This document shows positions 14,754 to 22,974 of a stretch of 30,263 nucleotides of DNA, piece by piece; positions within the stretch are counted from its first letter, which is position 1, and each line of letters opens with the position of its first letter. The position numbers and the translations under genes are program-made. The notes beneath the pieces were generated by a model, which was not told the origin of the DNA, did not search any database, and saw nothing but the letters and a program-made list of their open reading frames with translations. The DNA is from an uncultured Sutterella sp. (GTDB taxonomy: Bacteria; Pseudomonadota; Gammaproteobacteria; Burkholderiales; Burkholderiaceae_F): NCBI GenBank assembly GCA_905198475.1, contig CAJKCQ010000026.1, positions 1 through 30,263 of the forward strand, written 5' to 3'.

Positions 14754-15470
14754 ATGAAAAGTCCGAAAAAGGAGCGCGGACGCTCAAGTGCCGTAAGTTT
14801 AACAACCTCGTCGGGACGCAGAGCGGGAGAAGTCCGCATCGTCGGCGGCCGTTGGCGGCGCACGCCGCTCGTCGTGACGGACCGCGAGGGGCTGCGTCCC
14901 ACGCCCGAGCGCGTGCGTGAGACGGTCTTCGACTGGCTCGGCCATCTGCTGGGGAGCTATGCGGGGCGGCGCGCCCTCGACCTCTTCGCGGGCTCGGGCG
15001 CGCTCGGTCTGGAGGCCCTCTCTCGGGGCTTCGCCGCCCTCGACCTCGTGGAGCGCGACCGCGCGCAGGCCGCGGGGATCCGCGCCGCCCTCGAGCGCTT
15101 GGGCGCTCTCGAAGCGGCGGCGCTCCACGTCGAAGACGCGTTCGCCTTCCTCGCACGCAGTCCGCTCCTCTGGGACGTGATCTTCATCGACCCGCCCTTT
15201 GCGCTCGGTCTGCAGGACGATGCGGTGGCGCGCGCGCTCGAGCGCCTCGCGCCCGACGGGATCCTCTACGTTGAGCGCTCGGGCGAACTCACCGCCGACG
15301 CGCTCCTCGAGCGCCTCGGCCTCGTGCGGCTGCGCGCGACGTCGGCGGGCCAGGTTTCGTGCGAACTTCTCGCACGGGCCGACGGCGCCCTCGCGCCCCT
15401 CGCCAAGGCCGACAAGAAGATGAAGAAGACGAAGCCGGGCGCCGCCCGCAGCAAGGAGAAGGACGCATGA
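14754..15470 (+). CDS. rsmD: 16S rRNA (guanine-966 N2) methyltransferase RsmD
   Basis: 238 aa. Methylates G966 of 16S rRNA in the 30S subunit. The N-terminal RIVGGRWRRTPL (28-39) and LRPTPERVRETVFDWL (47-62) are family signatures. SAM-binding motif I is DLFAGSGALGLEAL (76-89), and the catalytic N6/N2-methyltransferase motif is DPPF (146-149). The C-terminal tail from about 222 is strongly basic (KADKKMKKTK). No good ribosome site precedes ATG 14754, and no later ATG, GTG or TTG lies in frame near the visible GGAG, so this start is kept. The ATG is only 15 bp from the divergent ftsY start. The stop overlaps coaD (ATGA). Confidence 0.93.
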   Translation: MKSPKKERGRSSAVSLTTSSGRRAGEVRIVGGRWRRTPLVVTDREGLRPTPERVRETVFDWLGHLLGSYAGRRALDLFAGSGALGLEALSRGFAALDLVERDRAQAAGIRAALERLGALEAAALHVEDAFAFLARSPLLWDVIFIDPPFALGLQDDAVARALERLAPDGILYVERSGELTADALLERLGLVRLRATSAGQVSCELLARADGALAPLAKADKKMKKTKPGAARSKEKDA

Positions 15471-15952
15471 CCGTCGCCGTCTACCCCGGAACCTTCGACC
15501 CCCTCACGAGCGGGCACCAGGACCTCGTGCGCCGCGCGTCGAGGATCTTTTCGCACGTCTACCTCGGCGTGGCGCTGAGCATAGGGAAGTCGCCGCTCCT
15601 CACGCTCGAGGAGCGCCTCACCTGCGCGCGGCTCGTCTGCGCGGACTATCCGAACGTCACCGTCGAGCCCGTCAGAGGGCTCCTCAAGGACTTCGTCGCC
15701 GAGCGCGGCATCGAGGTGATCGTGCGCGGCGCGCGCGCCGTGAGCGACTTCGAGTACGAATTCCAGATGGCGGGCATGAACCGTCAGCTCATGCCCGACG
15801 TGGAGACGGTCTTCCTCACCCCTTCGGACCAGTTCCAGTTCGTGAGCGGCACCTTTGTGCGCGAGATCGCGCGGCTCGGGGGCGAAGACGCCGCGCGCTT
15901 CGTCGATCCGCGCGTCTGGCCGATTCTGCGGGCCGCCTGCCGGCGGCCCTGA
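15467..15952 (+). CDS. coaD: Phosphopantetheine adenylyltransferase
   Basis: 161 aa, the normal length of CoaD. It transfers AMP from ATP to 4'-phosphopantetheine in the penultimate step of coenzyme A synthesis. The nucleotidyltransferase motif is GTFDPLTSGH (8-17), the T/HxGH site. Other family parts are SIGKSPLLTLEERL, VEVIVRGARAVSDFEYE-like residues at about 85-100, MAGMNRQL and VSGTFVREIA (the usual ISSTxVR motif). The ATG overlaps the rsmD stop, so the two are coupled, a common pairing in bacteria. The 3' end faces the AsmA-like gene across 15 bp. Confidence 0.96.
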   Translation: MTVAVYPGTFDPLTSGHQDLVRRASRIFSHVYLGVALSIGKSPLLTLEERLTCARLVCADYPNVTVEPVRGLLKDFVAERGIEVIVRGARAVSDFEYEFQMAGMNRQLMPDVETVFLTPSDQFQFVSGTFVREIARLGGEDAARFVDPRVWPILRAACRRP

Positions 15953-15967
15953 CGGGGCCGCAGGGCG

Positions 15968-18100
15968 TCAGACGACCGGGTGCTGCGGCGCCGCAGGCGC
16001 CGTCTCGTCCTTCTGCCAGGGCATCTTCGGGAGCTTCCAGTCGGGAAGCTCGAACTTCGGGAGCTCCATCTGCGGGAGCTCAAGTCCCTGCCAGAAGTCC
16101 TTGATCGCCCGCTCGATGCGCCGCCCGAAGGCGTCGAGCGAGAAGGGCTCGCCCGAGCGCGCCTCGGCGACGACGCGCGCGGCGCCCGCCCAGTCGGCCC
16201 TCCAGACCGGCACGGCCGATCCGTCCGTCTCGAGCGCGGCGGCGAGGTCGAAGGCCGGAACCTTCTCCGCGGCCGGAAGGTGGATCACCGGCGCGAGCGT
16301 GAGCCGCCCGCGCGTGAACACGCCCGTGAAGTCCGCCGTCCAGGCCTCGGCCTTCACGCGGCCGTCGGTGATCCGGAGCGCCGGGGCGTCGGATTCGAGC
16401 GCCGTCCTGAAGGAGAGTTCGTCGAAGGCCGAAGTGGACTGCGGCTGACGCACTTCGGGCGGCGTCGCGTCGGGGGTCTCCTCGACCATGATCTTGTGCG
16501 CGAGCGGGATGTTGAAGCCCGCGAAGGCGCCGTCGGCGACCGTGAAGTCGCCGGAGGCCTCGCTGATGCGCGGCCTGCCCGGTTCGGGCGAAAGCGCGCC
16601 GCCGAGGTCGAGCGCGCCGTCCACGCGTCCCGAGAGCGCGGCCGGGCGCCCGAGAGCCGTCGCCCAGGCCTCAGCGCGGGCGCCGCGCACCTTGAGGTTC
16701 GCCTTCCAGAGGCCGTCGCGGGCAACGAAGCCCGCGAAGTCGAGCCGGCCGCCCAGCCATTCGCCCGTGCCGTGGGCGAGCGAGAGGGCGCCGTCGGCGA
16801 GCTTCGCCTCGGCCGAGAGTGTCGAGAAGCCTGCGGCCGGGCCGAAACCGTCCACGGAGAGCGCGCCCTCGAAGTCCGCGAAGCCAAGCCATTCCGGGCG
16901 CCAGGGGAGTGCGGCGGCGATCGCCGGATCCACCACGCCGAGGCGCACCTCGCCCTTGAGCTGCGCCCGGGGGGCGTCAGGCGACGTTTCCGAGGCGGCG
17001 GAGATCCGCACGGAGGTGCCGAAGAGCGTGCCCTGAAGATCCGCCCGGGCCGCGCCTCCGGCGGCCGTCGAGAGGGAGCCCGTGAGGCGGCTCGCCGCGG
17101 CGGCGGCCTGCGTGCCCTGGGGCGTCCAGGCGCTCGTGAGGTCGATCGCGGTGAGCGTGAGCGCGGCGGGCGAGGCGCGCCAGTCGAGCTTTGCCGAACC
17201 TTCGGCCGAAAGGGTGCCTTCGGCGGAAGTCAGGGTGAGGGAGGCCGAGGCGCGTTCAGTCGAGAGCGATCCGGCCGTGAGTGCCGCTTCCGGGGCGCTC
17301 ACGCGCCAGGAGGCGCCGTCGGCGAAGACCGCCTTGAGGGTGGGTGCGGTGAGGCGCCAGCCCGCCTGGTCGGGAGCGAGGGAGGCGGCGTTGAGTTCGG
17401 CGTGCACGCTCCGGCTGCGCCAGAGGCCGTCGATCGTGAAGGCGGGGGAGTCGAGGACGAGCCGCGGCAAGAGCTCCGCCGTCGCGGCGTCCGGGGTGAA
17501 GCGGAAGGCGCCCGAGAGCGTGGCGGCGCCCGAGAGCGCAGCGCCGTCGAGGTTCCCGGCGGCGCGCACGACGCCGCCCGCCTCGCTCATGTTTTCAAGG
17601 CGCGCTTCGAGTGCGGAGATGCGCACGGGGGCGGAGCCGAACACCTCGCCCGAGAGCGTCACGGCGCTGTTTCTGAGCTCCATGAGCGCGACGTCCCAGT
17701 AGGTGCCCGAGAGCCGGCGCGCCTGCTCGGCCGACGCGGGCGTGCCGGGCGCGAGCGTCAGGTCGAGGCCGTCCACGAGGATGTGGTCCACGCGCGGGGA
17801 TCCGGCGAAGATCGCCCAGGGCTTGAGGCGGATCATCGCCGCCGAGAAGCCCCCGAGCCGCTCGCCGTCTGCGGCGCGCACGAGGCTCGAGCCGGGCAGC
17901 GTCACCTCAAGCTCCGGGAGGCGCTTGAGCGTGAGGGCGGCGGAGTATTCGATGCGAAGGCCGAGGTGCGTCTCGAGCGCGTTCGCCACGCGTTGGGCGA
18001 CGCGCTCCGGCGTCACCCAGAAGGAGAGCGCCGCGACGGCGGCGAGCACGATGAGGGCGAGGAAGAGCAGAAGGGCGGTGACCGTTCGGAGATGGCGCAT
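15968..18100 (-). CDS. AsmA-family envelope protein
   Basis: 710 aa. AsmA-like proteins bridge the periplasm from an inner-membrane anchor and are thought to support lipid transport or outer-membrane assembly. One N-terminal membrane helix (about 7-28) precedes the conserved entry region (VAQRVANALETHLGLRIEYS) and LPELEVTLPGSSL. The rest is low in cysteine, rich in Ala, Leu and Ser, and reads as repeated beta-strands. The conserved C-terminal AsmA part lies at about 540-650. Residues 674-693 form four pentapeptide repeats of the type [EK]LPxx (ELPQM, ELPKF, ELPDW, KLPKM). The start ATG 18100 opens directly on the membrane helix. An upstream in-frame ATG at 18325 overlaps the ahpF region and is rejected. 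It is a single gene between convergent coaD and upstream ahpF. Confidence 0.85.
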   Translation of the reverse strand: MRHLRTVTALLLFLALIVLAAVAALSFWVTPERVAQRVANALETHLGLRIEYSAALTLKRLPELEVTLPGSSLVRAADGERLGGFSAAMIRLKPWAIFAGSPRVDHILVDGLDLTLAPGTPASAEQARRLSGTYWDVALMELRNSAVTLSGEVFGSAPVRISALEARLENMSEAGGVVRAAGNLDGAALSGAATLSGAFRFTPDAATAELLPRLVLDSPAFTIDGLWRSRSVHAELNAASLAPDQAGWRLTAPTLKAVFADGASWRVSAPEAALTAGSLSTERASASLTLTSAEGTLSAEGSAKLDWRASPAALTLTAIDLTSAWTPQGTQAAAAASRLTGSLSTAAGGAARADLQGTLFGTSVRISAASETSPDAPRAQLKGEVRLGVVDPAIAAALPWRPEWLGFADFEGALSVDGFGPAAGFSTLSAEAKLADGALSLAHGTGEWLGGRLDFAGFVARDGLWKANLKVRGARAEAWATALGRPAALSGRVDGALDLGGALSPEPGRPRISEASGDFTVADGAFAGFNIPLAHKIMVEETPDATPPEVRQPQSTSAFDELSFRTALESDAPALRITDGRVKAEAWTADFTGVFTRGRLTLAPVIHLPAAEKVPAFDLAAALETDGSAVPVWRADWAGAARVVAEARSGEPFSLDAFGRRIERAIKDFWQGLELPQMELPKFELPDWKLPKMPWQKDETAPAAPQHPVV
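16022..16081 (-). repeat. Four 15-bp tandem repeats encoding an ELPxx tail
   Basis: Four roughly 15-bp copies containing CGGGAGCT or CGGGAAGCT encode the pentapeptide repeat near the C-terminus of the AsmA-like protein. Copies differ mainly at the variable residue codons. This is an in-frame coding repeat. Confidence 0.7.
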
Positions 18101-18160
18101 GGGACTCTCTGGAAGGGACGGAAATGGTTTCGCAGGAGAGTCTGCCACAGCCGCGGTGCG

Positions 18161-18187
18161 CCGCGGCCCCGATGAACGGGGCCGCGG
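18161..18187. terminator. Strong hairpin between ahpF and the AsmA-like gene
   Basis: CCGCGGCCCCG (18161-18171) pairs perfectly with CGGGGCCGCGG (18177-18187), giving 11 bp over a 5-nt loop. A second stem, CCCGCCT/AGGCGGG, lies nearby at about 18217-18236. Neither has a clear T tract on the minus strand. They may stop or stabilise the ahpF transcript, but the terminator call is tentative. Confidence 0.45.
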
Positions 18188-18266
18188 GGAGTGCGGGAGG
18201 TCCGGGCGCGCGGCCCCGCCTTCCTGGAGGCGGGCGGACCCCGCATGAGGTCCGCTCCGGGAAGCG

Positions 18267-19823
18267 TCAGGCCTTCTGACGGATGAGCCAGTCGAAGGCG
18301 CCGAGCGCGGCCGTCGCGCCGCCACCCAGGGCGATCACGACCTGCTTGTAGTGCGACGTCGTGCAGTCGCCGCCCGCGAAGACGCCTTCGGCGGAAGCGG
18401 CGCCGCGGTCGTTCACGACGATCTCGCCCCACTTGTTGAGCTCGACGACGCCCTGGAGGAAGTCCGTGTTCGGCACGAGGCCGATCTGCACGAAGCAGCC
18501 CGCGGCCGGGACGGTCTTCAATTCGCCCGTGGCGCGCTCGCGGTAAGTGACGCCCGTGAGCATCGTGCCGTCGCCCTCGAGCTTCTCGACGTCGAGGTTG
18601 TAGACGATCTTCGCGTTCGAGGTGGATTCGAGGCGCTTGACGAGCACTTCGTCGGCGGTGAGCTTGTCGCCGCGCTGCAGCAGCGTCACGGAGCGGCAGA
18701 GCGCGGCGAGGTCGATCGCGGCCTCGACGCCCGAGTTGCCACCGCCCACGACGACCACGTCCTTGCCCTTGAAGAGCGGACCGTCGCAGTGCGGGCAGTA
18801 GGCGACGCCGTGGCCCTGGTATTCCTTTTCGCCCGGGACGCCGAGCTGACGCCAGCGCGCGCCCGAGCAGACGATGACGGCCTTGGCCTCAAGCCTGCCG
18901 CCGCTCGCGAGTTCGGCCGTCCAGAGGGCGCCTTTCTTCTCGAGCTTCGCGACGCGCTCGAGCGCCATCACGTCCACGCCGTAGTGCGCGACGTGTTCCA
19001 TGAAGCGGCCGCCGAGGGCGACGCCGTCGGTGACGAGCACCGAGGTGAAGTTCTCGATCGAGGAGGTTTCATTCACCTGCCCGCCCGGACGCTCGCAGAC
19101 CACGCCCGTGCGCAGACCCTTGCGGGCGCTGTAGATCGCGGCGGTGGCGCCCGCCGGACCCGCGCCGATCACGAGAACGTCGAAGGGCGCCTTCTGCGAG
19201 AGCTTCTCGGCCTGGGCCTTCACGAACCCCTCGTCGAGCTTCGCGACGATCTCGCCCAATTCATGGCGGCCCGAGATGAAGGGCTTGCCGTTCAGGTACA
19301 CCGTCGGCACGGCCATCACGTGGCGCGCCTTCACCTCGTCCTGGAAGAGCGCGCCGTCGATCACGGTCGTGGTCACGTTCGGGTTGAGGATCGCCATCAG
19401 GTTGAGCGCCTGCACAACGTCCGGGCAGTTGTGGCACGAGAGGGACATGTAGACCTCGAAGTCGTACCGACCCTGGAGGCCGCACACGCGCTCGAGAAGG
19501 TCCGGATCCTCCTTGCTCGGATAGCCGCTCGCCTGAAGCATGGCGAGGATGAAGGAGGAGAACTCGTGCCCCATCGGCAGGGCGGCGAAGCGCACGCCGG
19601 CCTTTTCGCCCGTGCGGCTCACGGTGAAGCTCGGGCGGCGCACCTGGACGCTCACGTCCTCGGTGGCGAGCGTGATCTTGCCCGAAACCGAGGCGACGTC
19701 CTTCATGAGCGAGGCGATCTGGGCGGACTCGGGAGAGTCGTCCGGAGCGACGGTGAGCGTGATCGGATTGATGAGGCGGTCGAGGTAGCCCTTGACCTGC
19801 GAAAGAGCGGAGGCGTCAAGCAT
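18267..19823 (-). CDS. ahpF: Alkyl hydroperoxide reductase subunit F
   Basis: 518 aa (E. coli 521). NADH-dependent flavoprotein that reduces the peroxiredoxin AhpC. The N-terminal double-thioredoxin domain holds the redox pair CHNC (130-133). The FAD-binding site is GAGPAG (221-226), the NADH site is GGGNSG (361-366), and the thioredoxin-reductase-type pair is CPHC (344-347). FAGGDCTT near the C-terminus also binds FAD. The start ATG 19823 matches family N-termini (MLDASALSQVKGYLDRL). An upstream in-frame start at 19892 lies over the ahpC terminator and is rejected. Only 30 bp separate that terminator from the ATG, so ahpF should be made by read-through from ahpC. Confidence 0.95.
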   Translation of the reverse strand: MLDASALSQVKGYLDRLINPITLTVAPDDSPESAQIASLMKDVASVSGKITLATEDVSVQVRRPSFTVSRTGEKAGVRFAALPMGHEFSSFILAMLQASGYPSKEDPDLLERVCGLQGRYDFEVYMSLSCHNCPDVVQALNLMAILNPNVTTTVIDGALFQDEVKARHVMAVPTVYLNGKPFISGRHELGEIVAKLDEGFVKAQAEKLSQKAPFDVLVIGAGPAGATAAIYSARKGLRTGVVCERPGGQVNETSSIENFTSVLVTDGVALGGRFMEHVAHYGVDVMALERVAKLEKKGALWTAELASGGRLEAKAVIVCSGARWRQLGVPGEKEYQGHGVAYCPHCDGPLFKGKDVVVVGGGNSGVEAAIDLAALCRSVTLLQRGDKLTADEVLVKRLESTSNAKIVYNLDVEKLEGDGTMLTGVTYRERATGELKTVPAAGCFVQIGLVPNTDFLQGVVELNKWGEIVVNDRGAASAEGVFAGGDCTTSHYKQVVIALGGGATAALGAFDWLIRQKA

Positions 19824-19853
19824 GTTTTTTCTTCTGCAGATGCTGAGTACATG

Positions 19854-19881
19854 AAAAAAGCCGCGGCGCTGCCGCGGCTTT
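19854..19881 (-). terminator. Intrinsic terminator/attenuator between ahpC and ahpF
   Basis: On the minus strand AAAGCCGCGGC pairs with GCCGCGGCTTT (11 bp, 3-nt loop; 19871-19881 with 19857-19867). The T run then continues to T6 (19854-19859). It is a textbook terminator 86 bp after the ahpC stop and 30 bp before ahpF. Confidence 0.88.
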
Positions 19882-19967
19882 CTTCGCCGCACCGGGCTGC
19901 GGAGCTCCCGCTGAGGGGAGCCTGCGGCCGGCCCGGGCGGACTTCCGGTCGGATTAATCCGGCGGGA

Positions 19968-20531
19968 TTAGATCTTGCCGACGAGGTCGAAGGACGGGGT
20001 GAGCGTCTCCTTGCCGGGACGCCACTTGGCCGGGCAGACCTGGCCCGGGTTCGCCTCGACGTACTGCGCGGCTTCAACCTTGCGCAGCAGCTCGGAGGCG
20101 TCGCGGCCGATGCCGCCGTCATGGTGCTCCATGACGACGATCTTGCCGGCGGGGTTGATCACGAACGTGCCGCGCTCGGCGAGGCCGTCCTTCTCGATGA
20201 GGACGTCGAAGTTGCGCGCGAGGACGCCGGCCTTGTCGCCGAGCATCGGGAACTTGACCTTGCCGACGGCTTCGGAGGATTCGTGCCAGGCCTTGTGCGT
20301 GAAGTGCGTGTCGGTCGAGACGGAGTAGATCTCGACGCCGAGCTTCTTGAAGGCTTCGTAGTGCTCGGCGAGGTCTTCGAGCTCGGTCGGGCAGACGAAC
20401 GTGAAGTCGGCCGGATAGAAGAAGACGACGGACCAGTGGCCCTTCAGATCAGCGTCCGTGACCTTCTTAAAGGCACCGTTGTGATAGGCCTCGGTCTCGA
20501 ACGGAAGAATTTCGGTGGTAAGCAGAGACAT
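19968..20531 (-). CDS. ahpC: Alkyl hydroperoxide reductase subunit C (peroxiredoxin)
   Basis: 187 aa, the same length class as E. coli AhpC (187). Typical 2-Cys peroxiredoxin that reduces hydrogen peroxide and organic hydroperoxides. The peroxidatic C47 is in FVCPTE (46-50) and the resolving C166 is in GQVCPAKW (163-170). The DGGIGRD segment (138-144) is present. The ATG at 20531 has AGGGA about 8 nt upstream. A near-consensus promoter (20581-20609) and an inverted repeat lie directly upstream, so it is the first gene of an ahpC-ahpF unit. Reduced AhpC depends on AhpF encoded downstream. Confidence 0.97.
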   Translation of the reverse strand: MSLLTTEILPFETEAYHNGAFKKVTDADLKGHWSVVFFYPADFTFVCPTELEDLAEHYEAFKKLGVEIYSVSTDTHFTHKAWHESSEAVGKVKFPMLGDKAGVLARNFDVLIEKDGLAERGTFVINPAGKIVVMEHHDGGIGRDASELLRKVEAAQYVEANPGQVCPAKWRPGKETLTPSFDLVGKI

Positions 20532-20580
20532 TTGATTTCCCTATAAAAAGAGGTTGGTCTCAGGTGGATTCGTTGCGCTC

Positions 20581-20609
20581 ACTGTAGCAATCATTTATTG
20601 AGATGTCAA
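20581..20609 (-). promoter_or_regulatory. Sigma-70 promoter of ahpC
   Basis: Read on the minus strand, a perfect -35 TTGACA (complement of 20604-20609), a 17-bp spacer and a -10 TACAGT (complement of 20581-20586) are present. Transcription would start near 20574, leaving a leader of about 43 nt. It lies in the most AT-rich stretch of the window. Confidence 0.8.
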
Positions 20610-20625
20610 TCATGAAAATCTCAAT
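20597..20625 (-). promoter_or_regulatory. Candidate operator over the ahpC -35 element
   Basis: ATTGAGAT (20597-20604) and ATCTCAAT (20618-20625) form a perfect 8-bp inverted repeat with a 13-bp centre. It covers the -35 box and its upstream side. That is where LysR-type activators such as OxyR, or a repressor, would bind. The full four-part OxyR pattern is not matched, so the regulator is unknown. The XRE-type protein encoded at 21016-20651 is one candidate. Confidence 0.55.
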
Positions 20626-20650
20626 CTATTGCAAGCGGATGTTTCCCGCT

Positions 20651-21016
20651 TCAGCGCAGCTTCCCGAGCTGGCGGCGAATGTTGGGGGCGAGGCGTTCGA
20701 GGGCGTCGAGCGTCGTGAAGATCGAGGCGCGTCCGCGCTGGGAGAGCTCGCGGAAGCGCGAGAGCAGCTCGTTCTCTTCGGCGACGACGATGTGCCGTTC
20801 GGCCGTGAGGATGTAGAGGACGTCGAAGCCGCAGGCCGCGAGCCGCGGCATGCGCCAGACGCCGGGATCGGCGGCGCCAGATTCAAAGCGCTCGTAGACG
20901 TCGAGCGGGACGCCGAGCAGCTGTGCGATCTGCAACGGCGCATAACCGAGGCGCTCGCGTTCGGACTTGAGCCGGACGCCGATCTCCTGACGCTTCTTCG
21001 TGGAGGTCGTGGCCAT
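20651..21016 (-). CDS. XRE-family helix-turn-helix regulator
   Basis: 121 aa. The N-terminal half (about 11-72) is an XRE/Cro-type helix-turn-helix: IGVRLKSERERLGYAPLQIAQLLGVPLD followed by a YERFESG-type helix end and the conserved VLYILT. The C-terminal half (about 75-121) is helical and charged, without a recognised domain. There is a single cysteine, C62, in AACGF. A GAGGAG lies upstream but 15 nt from the ATG, somewhat far. The stop is 26 bp upstream of the inverted repeat that precedes ahpC, on the same strand. It may regulate ahpCF, itself or distant genes. The target is unknown. Confidence 0.8.
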   Translation of the reverse strand: MATTSTKKRQEIGVRLKSERERLGYAPLQIAQLLGVPLDVYERFESGAADPGVWRMPRLAACGFDVLYILTAERHIVVAEENELLSRFRELSQRGRASIFTTLDALERLAPNIRRQLGKLR

Positions 21017-21084
21017 GTTGGAAATGAGACTCCTCGTGGATGGTGGGAGCGGGATGTCCGGGCGGGACCCCCGAGGTCTGCCCG

Positions 21085-21113
21085 AGTATAAGCCGCGCTT
21101 TGCTGCGGCCGAA
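21085..21113 (-). promoter_or_regulatory. Possible promoter of the XRE-family gene
   Basis: On the minus strand TATACT (complement of 21085-21090) lies 17 bp after TTCGGC (complement of 21108-21113). The -10 is good and the -35 is weak. The start would be near 21078, about 60 nt before the gene. It follows the hairpin at 21148-21177, so separate transcription from ychF is plausible. Confidence 0.4.
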
Positions 21114-21147
21114 AGCTCCGGCGCGGCTCCCGACTGTGCCCATGTGC

Positions 21148-21177
21148 AAACGGCTCCTCGATCAGGAGGAGCCGTTT
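21148..21177 (-). terminator. Hairpin terminator after ychF
   Basis: AAACGGCTCCT (21148-21158) pairs perfectly with AGGAGCCGTTT (21167-21177), 11 bp over an 8-nt loop. On the minus strand the T tract is only the three T of the stem. It lies 53 bp past the ychF stop. A very GC-rich stretch (21178-21222) lies between. Confidence 0.6.
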
Positions 21178-21229
21178 GGCGGGCGGGCCGCCCGGAGGGG
21201 CGGCCGCGGAGGCCCGGGCGGGAGGTGCG

Positions 21230-22324
<1,095 letters not shown>

Positions 22325-22419
22325 GATGCTTGTCTACTCTTTTCTTTGTCAGGGGGGTTGATCCGCCGGGGGCGTCCTCCGCCGCGGCCGCGAAGCGGCG
22401 CGGGAGGGCGCGGGCGGCG

Positions 22420-22974
22420 CTATTTTAAGGGCGCCGGGGATGGGGCGCACGGCTTTGGGGCGTACTCCGGGAGCGCTTCGATGAAGGCGCGGAGCGCCTG
22501 AGGAGACTCCTCGGAGAAGACCGCGAGGCCCGAACGGGCGAGAAGCTCGGCCGTGACGCCGCGCCCCGGGACGATCCGGCCCGAGAAGCGCCCGTCGTAG
22601 ACCCCGCAGGGGCTGCACGAGGGGCTTCTCGCCTTGAGGAGCGCCGCGCGGGCGCCCGCGGCGCGGGCCGCCTCGAGCGCCCGTCGGGCGCCCTCGACGT
22701 AGGGGGTGGTGCAGTCGCAACCTGTCCGGGCCGCAACCCGTCCGCGGCCCTCGAGCACGTCCCCGGCTGTGCGGCCGGGGACGATCTCGCAGGGTTCGCG
22801 CGGGGTGGGGAGTCCTCCGTCCGTCTCCGGACAGACGGGAATCCAGCGCACGCGCGCCTCGAGGTCGCCCAATGCGGCGAAGACCGCCGGCGCGGGCTTC
22901 GAGCATCCGTCCCAGCGGCACGCCTCGCCCAGGAGGCACCGGCTCACGAGGACCGGAATCCCGTCGGGGCGCAT
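22420..22974 (-). CDS. DUF523 protein, 2-thiouracil desulfidase (TudS)-like
   Basis: 184 aa. DUF523 proteins carry an iron-sulfur cluster. From memory, the characterised member TudS removes sulfur from 2-thiouracil. Three conserved cysteines are visible: C13 in SRCLLGEACRWDG, C48 in PVCPETDGGLPTPREPCE, and C120 in SPSCSPCGVYDG. Additional cysteines lie at 19, 24, 62, 86, 88 and 123. The region RIVPGRGVTAELL is typical of the family C-terminal part. The ATG overlaps the pth stop (TGATG), so the two are translationally coupled. Substrate and physiological role here are inferred from the family only. Confidence 0.85.
   Translation of the reverse strand: MRPDGIPVLVSRCLLGEACRWDGCSKPAPAVFAALGDLEARVRWIPVCPETDGGLPTPREPCEIVPGRTAGDVLEGRGRVAARTGCDCTTPYVEGARRALEAARAAGARAALLKARSPSCSPCGVYDGRFSGRIVPGRGVTAELLARSGLAVFSEESPQALRAFIEALPEYAPKPCAPSPAPLK

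Noticed and set aside
15980..18175. 731-codon open frame opposite the AsmA-like gene
   Set aside because: Low-complexity Arg/Glu/Gly translation, no domain and no start context. It mirrors the codon use of the real gene.
18351..20546. 731-codon open frame opposite ahpF and ahpC
   Set aside because: It crosses the terminator and the gap between two well-defined genes and has no recognisable motif.
20570..20640. Complete OxyR tetramer site at ahpC
   Set aside because: Only one ATAG element fits. The remaining three positions of the ATAG/CTAT spacing pattern do not match, so only a general inverted repeat is claimed.
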